Source of the DNA: an uncultured Methylobacillus sp.
GTDB lineage: Bacteria > Pseudomonadota > Gammaproteobacteria > Burkholderiales > Methylophilaceae
Direction: 5' to 3'
Assembly (NCBI GenBank): GCA_903824575.1
Contig: CAIJXJ010000106.1
Location: 1-64,000, forward strand
DNA length: 64,000 bases
Notes under the pieces: generated by a model
What the model saw: the letters and a program-made list of their open reading frames with translations, nothing else
Database searches by the model: none
Told to the model about the DNA's origin: nothing
Position numbers and translations under genes: made by a program
Shown: positions 25,091 through 33,161 of the stretch, one piece after another
Layout: the number at the start of each line of letters is the position of its first letter
Position numbering within the stretch: the first letter of the stretch is position 1

Positions 25091-25318
25091 TTAGGAGTGA
25101 AGCGGGGAGTAGGGGTTCGCCAGGCTGGCGACCAGTTCAGTCAGTGCCGCGCGGAATTGATGTTCGTCGCATCCCATCAGGACGGCGTCTTCCAGCGCGT
25201 CCTGGCAGGTTCGCTGTATTTCTATCAGATTTTCGCGCATCACCTTGTTCTTCTCGAAACAGGCTATGATTTCTCCGCTGGGTCCGTGCCAGACGATGTC
25301 TGGGAAGTTTTTGCTCAT
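25091..25318 (-). CDS. Small conserved protein between dcd and decarboxylase
   Basis: A 75-residue acidic protein that overlaps the end of dcd by 4 bases and precedes the decarboxylase by 13, so it is almost certainly translated in that operon. It has no membrane segment or known motif; the middle ([21 protein letters not shown]) is probably helical. I do not recognise a family with a function. Coupled placement suggests it is real rather than chance. Confidence 0.72.
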   Translation of the reverse strand: MSKNFPDIVWHGPSGEIIACFEKNKVMRENLIEIQRTCQDALEDAVLMGCDEHQFRAALTELVASLANPYSPLHS

Positions 25319-25887
25319 ATCTTGGGCAGGGTGACGCCGTGCTGACCCTGATACTTGCCGCCGCGGTCTTTGTAGGAGGTCTCGCAGATGTCATCATCGT
25401 CGGCTTCGAAGAACAATACCTGGGCGCAACCCTCGTTAGCGTAGATCTTCGCTGGTAGCGGCGTGGTGTTGGAAAACTCCAGCGTGACAAAGCCTTCCCA
25501 TTCCGGTTCGAATGGCGTGACGTTGACGATGATGCCGCAGCGCGCATAAGTCGATTTTCCGAGGCACACTGTCAGCACGTTGCGCGGGATGCGGAAGTAT
25601 TCTACTGTGCGTGCCAGAGCAAATGAGTTCGGCGGAATGATGCAGAATGGGGCGTCGACTTCTACGAAGGAATTCGGATCGAAATTCTTGGGGTCGACGA
25701 TGGTGCTGTTGATGTTGGTAAACAGCTTGAATTCGCTGGAGCAACGGATGTCGTAGCCGTAGCTGGAAGTGCCGTAGGAAACGACCTTCTTGTCACCCAC
25801 CATCTTCACCTGATGAGGCTCGAACGGCTCTATCATGCCGTGTTGTTCCACCATGCGGCGGATCCATTTGTCTGATTTGATGCTCAT
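25315..25887 (-). CDS. dcd: dCTP deaminase
   Basis: A 190-residue trimeric enzyme that deaminates dCTP to dUTP, feeding thymidylate synthesis. Seen are [12 protein letters not shown] at the start, the [11 protein letters not shown] motif, the nucleotide-site segment [17 protein letters not shown] and the catalytic-site region [20 protein letters not shown] with its glutamate. Length equals the usual 188-190. First gene of the dcd–small protein–decarboxylase operon. Confidence 0.96.
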   Translation of the reverse strand: MSIKSDKWIRRMVEQHGMIEPFEPHQVKMVGDKKVVSYGTSSYGYDIRCSSEFKLFTNINSTIVDPKNFDPNSFVEVDAPFCIIPPNSFALARTVEYFRIPRNVLTVCLGKSTYARCGIIVNVTPFEPEWEGFVTLEFSNTTPLPAKIYANEGCAQVLFFEADDDDICETSYKDRGGKYQGQHGVTLPKI

Positions 25888-26136
25888 GGTCTAAGTCACT
25901 GAAAATGAGCGGGCATTATAAAGCGCGGGGCGGAATTTTTGTGTGAAATAATGTGATAAAGGCAAGGGGCCGGATTAACGCTATTTCAGGTCTCTACGCT
26001 TGAATCTCCCATGAATCTTGATGACCCATAATAATCAGGTTTCATGGATGGCCTTCAATTGACTGCCAGTGGCTTGGTTTCTCTTGCCGCCATCAGGGGT
26101 TGACGGATTTTTCATGAAATTATTTGAGCGAGTTGT

Positions 26137-27036
26137 ATGAATATTCTTATTACTGGTGGCACCGGCCTGATCGGCAGGAAACTCTGTACAAAGTTACTGA
26201 AAGAGGGGCATTCACTGACCGTTCTCAGTCGAGCCCCGGCCTCAGTTGAAAGCAAGTGCGGAGCAGGAGTTCACGCTATCGCCTCTCTTGGCGAATGGCA
26301 GTCTGATCAGTTTTTTGATGCCGTGATCAATCTTGCCGGCGAGTCAATCGTGGATGCTCGTTGGACCACCAAACGCAAACAGGCGTTATGGGATAGCCGT
26401 GTTGGATTGACGGAGCAACTTGTAACACACATTAATGTTGTTGAGCACAAGCCGACGGTATTGCTAAGCGGTTCTGCGATAGGCTATTACGGCAACCGCG
26501 ACGATGTTGAACTGGATGAGGCGGCGGTTCCCGGTCATGATTTTGCCGCCCAACTCTGCATGGCATGGGAAGATTCGGCACGCGCCGCAGAGCATGCGGG
26601 GTTGAGGGTTTGTTTGTTGCGTACCGGTTTAGTATTGAGTCAGGACGGTGGTCTGCTTGGTCGCCTGCAGCCGCTTTTCAAGTTCTGGCTAGGCGCTCGT
26701 CTAGGTAACGGCAGGCAGTGGATGAGTTGGGTACATATTGACGATTATGTGGAGGGACTGATCAGCTTGTTATATAACGTTCAATGCCACGGGGTATTTA
26801 ACATGACGGCTCCTCTACCAGTGACTAATGCCGAGTTCACGGCAACCCTGGCCAAAGTACTTCGTCGAGTCGCTTTTTTTACAGCACCGACGATGCTAGT
26901 CAAAATGATCATGGGTGAACGTTCCTGCCTGTTGCTGGAAGGACAAAGAGTATTGCCTGGCAGGCTATCTGCTGCCGGTTATCTCTTCCGGTTTTCCAAT
27001 CTGTCTGACGCACTCAGCAACTTGATACGTAAATAG
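26137..27036 (+). CDS. TIGR01777-type SDR epimerase (YfcH-like)
   Basis: A 299-residue atypical short-chain dehydrogenase. The NAD-binding glycine loop is ITGGTGLIGRKL at residues 4-15, the family motif INLAGESI at about 66-73, and SGSAIGYYG with the catalytic tyrosine at about 112-120; the MSWVHIDDYV segment follows. The C-terminal DUF1731-like tail ends in VLPGRLSAAGYLFRF, typical for this family. Function in bacteria is not settled. It stands alone, between dcd and a 376-base gap without genes. Confidence 0.9.
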   Translation: MNILITGGTGLIGRKLCTKLLKEGHSLTVLSRAPASVESKCGAGVHAIASLGEWQSDQFFDAVINLAGESIVDARWTTKRKQALWDSRVGLTEQLVTHINVVEHKPTVLLSGSAIGYYGNRDDVELDEAAVPGHDFAAQLCMAWEDSARAAEHAGLRVCLLRTGLVLSQDGGLLGRLQPLFKFWLGARLGNGRQWMSWVHIDDYVEGLISLLYNVQCHGVFNMTAPLPVTNAEFTATLAKVLRRVAFFTAPTMLVKMIMGERSCLLLEGQRVLPGRLSAAGYLFRFSNLSDALSNLIRK

Positions 27037-27413
27037 GAAGCGAGCTTTCAGGGATTGATCTTTTTTGCAGCTGAATCTTTGGCGCGATAGTCAATCTGTG
27101 TTCCTGCCCTGCAAGATCAGAATATCATTCTCAAGATGATGGCAAGGGGGAGAGACTACCCAAAGTTTCCCCTGTTTTCTCGCGTGATTAAACTTGCATC
27201 GAAATTCAAGAAATCCATCTCCATCGTAACGCTCCCGAGAAACAACAATGGGGGCGTGTAATGGCTGTGGAGTTTGATGCCAGGAAACTGATTATCAATC
27301 TACCCAGTTTTCGAACATAAAAATTTAGTGACCGCCATGAAGAAAAAACTCGATGGACAGGAGAGCGCGGAGTCGTCGTTCAATACCACTCCGCGAATGT
27401 CTGCCAAGTTGAT
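27037..27413. other. Gap with no supported gene
   Basis: No convincing coding sequence, RNA gene or repeat was found here. A 54-codon frame from 27337 to 27501 on the plus strand has no Shine-Dalgarno and runs antisense to the small gene at 27414-27590; I do not call it. Confidence 0.5.
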
Positions 27414-27590
27414 TCAAGACGCCTTGGTAAAGGGGGCGGTGCAACTGCTAACAAGTCTTAATATAATTCGTTTTGGCGTCCCACTAGCATCGTCTGGATG
27501 ATTGAGATGTTCTTCATGAAGGATTTCAGCCATATATTCTGGCTGAAATGAGTACAAAGCCCCGTAGGGAATTTCATTGCTATTGGTCAT
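27414..27590 (-). CDS. 58-residue protein, NEIPYGALYSFQP family, copy 1
   Basis: A short gene with a perfect GGAGG nine bases before the ATG (GGAGGACATCATG). The product is 58 residues and begins MTNSNEIPYGALYSFQPEY. A second gene at 32006-32182, on the other strand, starts MTNANEIPYGALYSFQPDY and is also exactly 58 residues; the first 17 residues differ only at position 4, while the tails are unlike (here basic, with IILRLVSSC). No membrane segment is seen. I do not recognise a family. Conserved head and variable tail could mean a leader-type peptide, a small regulator, or a gene whose 3' part was replaced. Confidence 0.7.
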   Translation of the reverse strand: MTNSNEIPYGALYSFQPEYMAEILHEEHLNHPDDASGTPKRIILRLVSSCTAPFTKAS

Positions 27591-27617
27591 GATGTCCTCC
27601 CGAATAAAGTTTCAGCA

Positions 27618-27635
27618 TTACAATAAACATTGTAA
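27618..27635. promoter_or_regulatory. Dyad upstream of small gene copy 1
   Basis: TTACAAT-AAAC-ATTGTAA, perfect 7-base arms, 28 bases before the ATG of the small gene on the minus strand, downstream of the probable promoter. A likely operator; the binding factor is unknown. Confidence 0.5.
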
Positions 27636-27641
27636 ACCATT

Positions 27642-27652
27642 TATACAGTATA
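27642..27652 (-). promoter_or_regulatory. Shared TATACTGTATA motif, copy 1
   Basis: On the minus strand TATACTGTATA, a perfect 5+1+5 dyad, 51 bases before the small gene. The same word (TATACTGTTTA) lies 33 bases before the homologous gene at 32006. It may be an extended promoter element or an operator common to both copies. Confidence 0.5.
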
Positions 27653-27944
27653 TCATATTAATTTAAGTCGGCCTATGTTGCAGAGTGTCATCAAGGTTCA
27701 CGCGGGCGGCAATAATTTGCCGAAATGACAGGCTGTATTGGGCATGACGGAACTCAAGCATTTCTTGTGCCATTAACTGATCGTATTCAGGTGAATAACT
27801 AAACAGGTTAGGCCAGAAGTGAAGAGCCTCAGTTATTCAACTCCGGTTGATGGCGGGAACCTTCGTAAGGCAGGTTGCGCGAGACTACAAGATTGGCAGG
27901 GTCATCGCGATCAAGGAAGGCTGTGGCTAATCAATGGGATTACG

Positions 27945-27950
27945 TATAAT
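27945..27950 (+). promoter_or_regulatory. -10 box directly before the FecR-domain gene
   Basis: TATAAT ends 6 bases before the chosen ATG at 27957, the same geometry as at folA. If used, the mRNA would be leaderless. No clear -35 box. Confidence 0.4.
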
Positions 27951-27956
27951 AGCTTT

Positions 27957-28634
27957 ATGACCAGAGAACATAATCACCCAGAAGACCCGCGCCGCCGACT
28001 TCTTCTTCAAGCTCTAGCTGCCGGTGTGTTGGGTATTGGCTTCATACGAAGCAGTCAAGCTGAAACTTCTAGTCATGCCAATCCGTTGCCGCTGGATAAA
28101 TCCATTTACAAATTAACGGGTTCACTTAACGTCAACGGAATTGCTGCAACGGCGGAAACGCGAATTTACGCGAATGACATCCTTGAAACTGGCGTTGGCA
28201 GTCATGTTGTTTTTGTATCAGGACATGACGCTTTCATCTTAAGAGAGAGCAGTCGCTTGGAGTTGACTGGAAAAGACTTCGTGGTGAGCGGATTGCGCTT
28301 GGTGACTGGTGCGATGTTATCGGTATTCGGCAAGGGTCAGCATCATCTGGAAACACCAACTGCAACCATCGGCATTCGTGGTACCGGCATATACGTGGAG
28401 GCTATGCCTGACAGATCATATTGTTGCACCTGTTATGGCACTACGGAAACTGCATCGTCAGATATCCCAAGTCAGGTCGAAACCATTACTTCAACTCATC
28501 ATGCGGCACGGTATGTACTTGCAAATTGTGAACATCGAATTATTAACGCTCCATTTATGAATCATACGGATATGGAATTGATGCTGATCGAAGCATTGGT
28601 AGGGCGGGTTCCGCCTTTTGCTGTGCCTGATTAG
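27957..28634 (+). CDS. FecR-domain protein with twin-arginine-like signal
   Basis: A 225-residue protein. The start has a twin-arginine type signal (PEDPRRRLLLQALAAGVLGIGF), then a FecR-type beta region (LNVNGIAATAETRIYANDILETG to GAMLSVFGKG, followed by TATIGIRGTGIYVE), and a cysteine-rich turn CCTCYG. The tail MNHTDMELMLIEALVGRVPPF is a recurrent ending of stand-alone FecR-like proteins. Classical FecR proteins are anti-sigma factors paired with an ECF sigma factor and a TonB receptor; neither is nearby, so a structural or redox role is as likely. I chose the ATG at 27957 for its signal peptide; TATAAT lies only 6 bases before it. The frame stays open further upstream. Confidence 0.75.
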   Translation: MTREHNHPEDPRRRLLLQALAAGVLGIGFIRSSQAETSSHANPLPLDKSIYKLTGSLNVNGIAATAETRIYANDILETGVGSHVVFVSGHDAFILRESSRLELTGKDFVVSGLRLVTGAMLSVFGKGQHHLETPTATIGIRGTGIYVEAMPDRSYCCTCYGTTETASSDIPSQVETITSTHHAARYVLANCEHRIINAPFMNHTDMELMLIEALVGRVPPFAVPD

Positions 28635-28675
28635 GCGAACGTGCACCAATGCATCGCGTGCTTAAAGGATGCGGC

Positions 28676-29764
28676 TTAATCTTCTTCCTGTTCAGCGTTA
28701 ACCCGGCGCCTTGCGCGCACGCCTTCAGCCAAGGTGTCCAGCAGTTTGACGCTGTCTTCCCAGCCGAGGCAGGCATCGGTGATAGATTTTCCGTAATCGA
28801 GTGCGCATCCGGCTTGCAGATCCTGACGGCCCTCGTACAGGTGTGATTCCACCATCAGGCCGAAGATGCGGGCATCGCCGCTGGCTAGTTGACCGGCCAC
28901 ATCCTGGGCCACTTCCAGTTGCAGCTTGTAGTTTTTGCGACTGTTGGCGTGCGAGCAATCTATCATCACCCGTGGTGCGAGCCCCCCGCTTCCCAACTCG
29001 GAGCAGGCTGCATCGACATTGGCAGCATCATAGTTTGGTTGCTTGCCACCACGCAGGATGACGTGGCAATCCTCGTTGCCGGAGGTGGAAATGATAGCGG
29101 TCAATCCTGCCTTGGTTACCGACAGGAAATGGTGCGAGCTGGCCGCAGCCTTGATCGCCTCGACTGCGATGCGGATATTGCCATCGGTGCCGTTCTTGAA
29201 GCCGACCGGGCAGGACAGGCCGGAGGCGAGCTCACGGTGGATCTGGCTCTCGGTGGTACGCGCGCCGATGGCACCCCAGGAGACCAGGTCTGCCGTGTAT
29301 TGCGGCGTGATCACATCCAGGAATTCGGCGCCGGCCGGCATGCCGAGTTCGTTGATGTCGAGTAGAATGCGCCGCGCTAGATGAAGACCTTCATTGATGG
29401 CGAAACTGCCATCCATGTGCGGGTCATTGATCAGGCCCTTCCATCCCACTGTGGTGCGCGGTTTTTCAAAATACACCCGCATCACGATCAAGAGGTCGGC
29501 AGAAAGGCGATTGCGCTCAGCCAGCAGTTTCCCGGCATATTCCAGCGCGGCATCATGGTCGTGGATGGAGCACGGTCCGATGATGACCAAGAGGCGGTCA
29601 TCCATACCGTGCAGGACGCGATGAATGGCCTCGCGCGTCGACACGATGTTGCTTGAGGTGAAGGCGCTGGACATCAGCTCGGCTAGTACGCGTGATGGGG
29701 GTACCAGTTCCTTGATTTCCTTGATGCGAACGTCATCGGTCGCGGGTTGATGCGCTGTATTCAT
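28676..29764 (-). CDS. aroG: 3-deoxy-7-phosphoheptulonate synthase, class I
   Basis: A 362-residue DAHP synthase that joins erythrose 4-phosphate and phosphoenolpyruvate, the first step of aromatic amino-acid synthesis. Class I alpha signatures are LLVIIGPCSIHD (about residues 58-69), MRVYFEKPRTTVGWKG and ARTTESQIHRELASGL, and the metal ligands in CHVILRGGKQPNYD and DCSHANS. Length is as in E. coli AroF/G/H. Which of the three feedback types it is cannot be told by eye. It ends 41 bases from the convergent FecR-domain gene. Confidence 0.94.
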   Translation of the reverse strand: MNTAHQPATDDVRIKEIKELVPPSRVLAELMSSAFTSSNIVSTREAIHRVLHGMDDRLLVIIGPCSIHDHDAALEYAGKLLAERNRLSADLLIVMRVYFEKPRTTVGWKGLINDPHMDGSFAINEGLHLARRILLDINELGMPAGAEFLDVITPQYTADLVSWGAIGARTTESQIHRELASGLSCPVGFKNGTDGNIRIAVEAIKAAASSHHFLSVTKAGLTAIISTSGNEDCHVILRGGKQPNYDAANVDAACSELGSGGLAPRVMIDCSHANSRKNYKLQLEVAQDVAGQLASGDARIFGLMVESHLYEGRQDLQAGCALDYGKSITDACLGWEDSVKLLDTLAEGVRARRRVNAEQEED

Positions 29765-29862
29765 GATGTGGCTGTCTGCGGTGTTAGTGACGGCATGGCT
29801 GAAAAGGGATGCATTTTACCGCATTCCCTCACCCACGCCTTGAGCTGAGCGCTGAAAGTTTT

Positions 29863-30951
29863 TTATGTATTCTGAATCACGATATTGGGGAACTTCCTGC
29901 TGTGATCGAGGCTCATTTCTGACAGCTTGACTGCAGTGCGGCGTGCAATCGCCAGGTAGATTTCACTGATCTTACCTTCCGGTTCTGCCACCACCGTTGG
30001 CATGCCGCCATCGGCTTGTTCGCGAATTCTGATGTCCAGCGGCAGCGAGCCCAGCAGTTCCACTCCGTAGTCTTGACACATCGCGGCGCCTCCTCCCGTG
30101 CCGAAGATGTGTTCTTCATGGCCACACTGGCTGCAGATGTGGGTGCTCATGTTCTCGACGATACCGATGACAGGCACGCCAACCTTCTCGAACATCTTGA
30201 GTCCACGTCGCGCGTCCAGCAGGGCGATATCTTGTGGTGTCGTGACGATGATGGCGCCGGTGACTGGAACTTTCTGTGCCAGCGTGAGCTGGATGTCCCC
30301 GGTGCCGGGTGGTAGGTCGATCACCAGGTAATCGAGCTCGCGCCAGTTGGTTTCACCCAGTAACTGTTCCAAAGCGCCTGTGACCATTGGTCCGCGCCAT
30401 ACCATGGGGGTCTCGGCATCGATCAGGAAGCCGATGGACATGGCCTGGATGCCGTGTCGTTCCATCGGCTCCATGCTCTTGCCATCGGTGCTTTCCGGAC
30501 GGCCGGTGATGCCCAGCATGTGCGGTTGTGACGGGCCGTAAATGTCGGCGTCCAGAATGCCGACGCTCGCCCCCTCGGCCGCCAGTGCCAGTGCCAGATT
30601 AACGGCGGTGGTGGATTTGCCGACGCCGCCTTTGCCGGAGGCGATGGCGATTATGTTTTTGACCTTGGGAATCAGTTGCACGCCGCGTTGCACACTGTGT
30701 GCCACGACCTGACTCTTGACGTTGACGAAAACGCTCCCTATCCCGGGCAGGCTCTTCAGTTTGTCCTGCACCAACAGGCTGATTGAATCAATTACGGTCC
30801 TGGCCGGATATCCCAGCACGATGTCGAGCGCCACGTTGTTGCCGTCGATACGGATGTTGCGGGCCGATTTTGTGGCTACAAAATCACGTCCCGTGTTGGG
30901 GTCGGTGATTTCCTTGAGAGCGGTCTGGATTTGTAATTCGGTGAGCGACAT
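29863..30951 (-). CDS. apbC: Iron-sulfur carrier protein ApbC/Mrp
   Basis: A 362-residue P-loop ATPase that carries and delivers Fe-S clusters. An N-terminal MIP18-like domain (about 1-85) is followed by the deviant Walker A GKGGVGKST at about 108-116 and the conserved DADIYGPSQPHMLG. The cluster-binding CxxC is in HICSQCGHEEH near residue 273. It is common next to metG, dcd and the decarboxylase in related genomes; here it is separated from them on both sides by extra genes. Start ATG at 30951. Confidence 0.95.
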   Translation of the reverse strand: MSLTELQIQTALKEITDPNTGRDFVATKSARNIRIDGNNVALDIVLGYPARTVIDSISLLVQDKLKSLPGIGSVFVNVKSQVVAHSVQRGVQLIPKVKNIIAIASGKGGVGKSTTAVNLALALAAEGASVGILDADIYGPSQPHMLGITGRPESTDGKSMEPMERHGIQAMSIGFLIDAETPMVWRGPMVTGALEQLLGETNWRELDYLVIDLPPGTGDIQLTLAQKVPVTGAIIVTTPQDIALLDARRGLKMFEKVGVPVIGIVENMSTHICSQCGHEEHIFGTGGGAAMCQDYGVELLGSLPLDIRIREQADGGMPTVVAEPEGKISEIYLAIARRTAVKLSEMSLDHSRKFPNIVIQNT

Positions 30952-31017
30952 GATTGCGGATAATTCCAGTGTAAAAAATTAAGGTAATTTTAGCCTATCT
31001 GATGCCTGCCGTCTAAA

Positions 31018-31389
31018 TCAGACGATCTTGCAGGGGATGACAGCATCTTCATCGAAGCCGTAAACGGAGCATAAGCGATGGTAGCCATCGGCAATGACCA
31101 CCTTGCCATTGGCTTGATCTCGGACCAGCAGCAAGGGCGACAGCGCATTCTGGCCAAGGATCCTCTTGCGATTCTTTTCCACGTGAAAATTGCTGATGCC
31201 AAGCAGAGGCAATCCTGACGCTCTGAATATATCCTTGGCCTTGAATTGCGACATTGCCGCCTGCTCCAGTTGTCGGGTAAGAGTGGCAGCATGGTCTGCC
31301 GTGTAAATCAGATTAAGGTAAGACTCTGCCGCTGGGTAGTCGTGGTCTTCTGGGGCGTTAAGCCACTTGATGACGATGATTTTTTCCAT
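31018..31389 (-). CDS. Small ParB/Srx-fold-like protein
   Basis: A 123-residue protein. The C-terminal half, NALSPLLLVRDQANGKVVIAD then GYHRLCSVY, resembles the N-terminal domain of ParB and sulfiredoxin proteins, where GxHR binds nucleotide phosphate. The N-terminal half is helical with no known motif. It follows the neighbouring basic-protein gene by 24 bases and probably shares its transcript. A role in chromosome partition is not implied; similar stand-alone ParB-fold proteins occur in accessory regions. The function is unknown. Confidence 0.65.
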   Translation of the reverse strand: MEKIIVIKWLNAPEDHDYPAAESYLNLIYTADHAATLTRQLEQAAMSQFKAKDIFRASGLPLLGISNFHVEKNRKRILGQNALSPLLLVRDQANGKVVIADGYHRLCSVYGFDEDAVIPCKIV

Positions 31390-31413
31390 GATTTTTTTGA
31401 CGGGTCTTGGTTT

Positions 31414-31737
31414 TTAGCTTGGGTCTTTGCCAGGCCTGCCGGTCTTGATGAAATCAAGGGCGGTGATGGCCTTTGTCAGGTCGACGTCGGAAAGATTGGC
31501 GAGGCTCTTCAAGGCTGCTCGCAAAACCTCGCTTTTTTTGGCATTAACGCTGGACTTGAGGCAACGTTCCTTGATTGCTGCGAGCTGTGCATATTCGCTT
31601 GCCGGCATGGTGAAGCCGTCGCGTATCAGCTTCTCTTTTTTTTGCTTCTCTGGTTTTGCTTCTTTGATCGGTTCTGTGGCGGGTGCTGGTATTGTCGCTT
31701 TGCTTGCCTTGTTAGGGACTTTTGTTTTTTCGGTCAT
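31414..31737 (-). CDS. Basic protein with ribbon-helix-helix-like C-terminus
   Basis: About 107 residues. The first 40 are Lys/Pro/Ala-rich and probably unstructured. The rest (DGFTMPASEYAQLAAIKERC, then AKKSEVLRAALKSLANLS) has the strand-helix-helix pattern of some small DNA-binding proteins, with an AKKSEVLRAALKSL helix like that of ribbon-helix-helix dimers. The start is uncertain: ATG at 31737, or 45 bases further up at 31782; neither has a good Shine-Dalgarno. It may be a DNA-binding partner of the ParB-like protein downstream. Confidence 0.58.
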   Translation of the reverse strand: MTEKTKVPNKASKATIPAPATEPIKEAKPEKQKKEKLIRDGFTMPASEYAQLAAIKERCLKSSVNAKKSEVLRAALKSLANLSDVDLTKAITALDFIKTGRPGKDPS

Positions 31738-31887
31738 GCCACGGGCCTGCCTTTGGAATGTGGTTGAATGGGATAACGACATGAACAGTTTATATCATTT
31801 TATGGGTGATGGCGCAGTGCCCTGTTGAATGCACTGTTTTACTCTTGGCGCAAAAAATCGTATTTGAATGGCCCTGCTCGCAAGTTT

Positions 31888-31905
31888 CTTGAATTCTGAT
31901 TCAAG
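31888..31905. promoter_or_regulatory. Dyad in the 31.8-32.0 kb intergenic region
   Basis: CTTGAAT-TCTG-ATTCAAG, perfect 7-base arms, with direct repeats CAAGTTTC on both sides. It lies in an AT-rich gap between the divergent basic-protein gene and small gene copy 2, and could be an operator for either. Confidence 0.4.
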
Positions 31906-31961
31906 TTTCGTGATTTTTTTCCGAAATGATGAAAGTTGTATCATTAATAATATAAATAGTA

Positions 31962-31972
31962 TATACTGTTTA
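31962..31972 (+). promoter_or_regulatory. Shared TATACTGTTTA motif, copy 2
   Basis: TATACTGTTTA, 33 bases before the ATG of small gene copy 2, matching TATACTGTATA upstream of copy 1 at 10 of 11 bases. An overlapping AGTATATACT palindrome lies just 5'. Confidence 0.5.
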
Positions 31973-32005
31973 TTCTGTTAAATTTTCTCTTTGATGAGGT
32001 GTACC

Positions 32006-32182
32006 ATGACTAATGCCAATGAAATACCCTATGGGGCTTTGTATTCTTTCCAGCCAGACTATCTGATGAATTTGTTGCATGACGTGATTATTCATGAAGA
32101 TTTGGATGAGAAACCTGTGTCGCAGGTGTGCTCATGGACCGCCATCAGCCGTCAGTTGAAGTTCTTCTTCAGGCATTCCTGA
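32006..32182 (+). CDS. 58-residue protein, NEIPYGALYSFQP family, copy 2
   Basis: The product is 58 residues and starts MTNANEIPYGALYSFQPDY, the same head as the gene at 27414-27590. GAGGT lies 5 bases before the ATG. The tail is acidic and then aromatic and basic (SRQLKFFFRHS), unlike copy 1. It is preceded by a very AT-rich 220-base region with a motif shared with copy 1. It does not overlap other genes; the partner-switching module begins 185 bases downstream. No known family is recognised. Confidence 0.72.
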   Translation: MTNANEIPYGALYSFQPDYLMNLLHDVIIHEDLDEKPVSQVCSWTAISRQLKFFFRHS

Positions 32183-32367
32183 TCCGGTCCGACGATCGTG
32201 ACTTGAGGGCCATGTCGCGCATCCCTTGTCGTTATTCAGTGGTGTGGACATCAACAGCCGTTTCTGAATTATCGATGGATGTCACAAATACTTAACAATC
32301 ATCTATTATGATCTTTTTATAATCATGGATTAAGCCATGACAACATCAGAACAGGATCAGGATCGCC

Positions 32368-32712
32368 ATGGCAATCGACTTTGAGGACGTAAATGAGCAA
32401 CTTCGTATCATCTCTCTTTCCGGGCGTCTCGATATTGCAGGCACTTCCGAGATTGAGTTGAAATTTACAACCTTGTCTACTGTCACGTCAAAGCGCGTGG
32501 TGGTGGATCTGACGTCTATCAGTTTTCTCGCCTCTATCGGCATACGTGCCTTGATTACCAATGCCAAGGCGCTACAGCAGCGTGGGGGGAAGATGGTGTT
32601 GTTTGTCGGGGACAATGCTGTGGTGGCGAAGACCTTGGAGATGACTGGTATTGATGTCTTGATTCCGATGTTCACGGATACAGTCGAGGCACAGAAGGAA
32701 GCACTCGCTTGA
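32368..32712 (+). CDS. STAS-domain anti-sigma factor antagonist
   Basis: A 114-residue single STAS domain, the RsbV/SpoIIAA type of antagonist. The conserved phosphorylation-site helix appears as LTSISFLASIGIRALI, with the serine that the partner kinase would modify at about residue 56. AGGA lies 5-6 bases before the ATG. The stop codon overlaps the next gene, an RsbW-like kinase, so the two are translationally coupled, as is usual for a partner-switching pair. A TATAAT box at 32318-32323 may be the promoter. Confidence 0.88.
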   Translation: MAIDFEDVNEQLRIISLSGRLDIAGTSEIELKFTTLSTVTSKRVVVDLTSISFLASIGIRALITNAKALQQRGGKMVLFVGDNAVVAKTLEMTGIDVLIPMFTDTVEAQKEALA

Positions 32713-33161
32713 TTGGACAACTGGCGGTATCCGATGTCGATACGGCAGCAGCACTTTCAATCCGTGCCGACGTGTCTGAGGTTCGCCGCGCATCGGAGTG
32801 GCTGGAAAAGACTTGTCAGGAACGGGGTGTTCCCGAGGACGAGACCGGCCGTTTGGATCTTTGCCTCAATGAGGCGCTGGCCAATGCGCTGACGCATGGC
32901 CAGGCGGGGGGCGCGCCTCAACCCATTCGCCTTCGGCTGGCTGTATCGCGTGAGAATGAGGTTGCCGAGGCTACGGTGACTGTATCTGACGCCGGCATAG
33001 CCTTTGATCCACTTGCGGCTGTCCCGAAGCTGCGGCCAAAAACGCTTGCGGAAGCCGAGCCTGGCGGGCTTGGGCTATTTATGATCCAGAGCATTACCGA
33101 CAAATTGAGCTATCGATATGATGATGGCTACAATCATTTATCCTTCAGCGTGTGTTGGTAA
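32709..33161 (+). CDS. RsbW-like anti-sigma factor / serine kinase
   Basis: A 150-residue GHKL ATPase. The N box is NEALANALTHG (about residues 58-68), the G1 box VSDAGIAFDP and the G2 box GGLGLFMIQ; this is the small kinase type that holds a sigma factor or other partner and phosphorylates a STAS antagonist. The start appears to be TTG overlapping the stop of the STAS gene. With the phosphatase downstream it completes a kinase–antagonist–phosphatase switch. No sigma factor gene is in the window, so the final target is unknown. Confidence 0.86.
   Translation: MIGQLAVSDVDTAAALSIRADVSEVRRASEWLEKTCQERGVPEDETGRLDLCLNEALANALTHGQAGGAPQPIRLRLAVSRENEVAEATVTVSDAGIAFDPLAAVPKLRPKTLAEAEPGGLGLFMIQSITDKLSYRYDDGYNHLSFSVCW

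Noticed and set aside
27337-27501. 54-codon plus-strand frame starting MKKKLDGQES
   Set aside because: No ribosome site and it is antisense to the better supported 58-residue gene at 27414-27590.
32292-32323. TTAACA and TATAAT as a promoter for the STAS gene
   Set aside because: Spacing of 20 bases is too long for a sigma-70 pair; only the TATAAT may be used.
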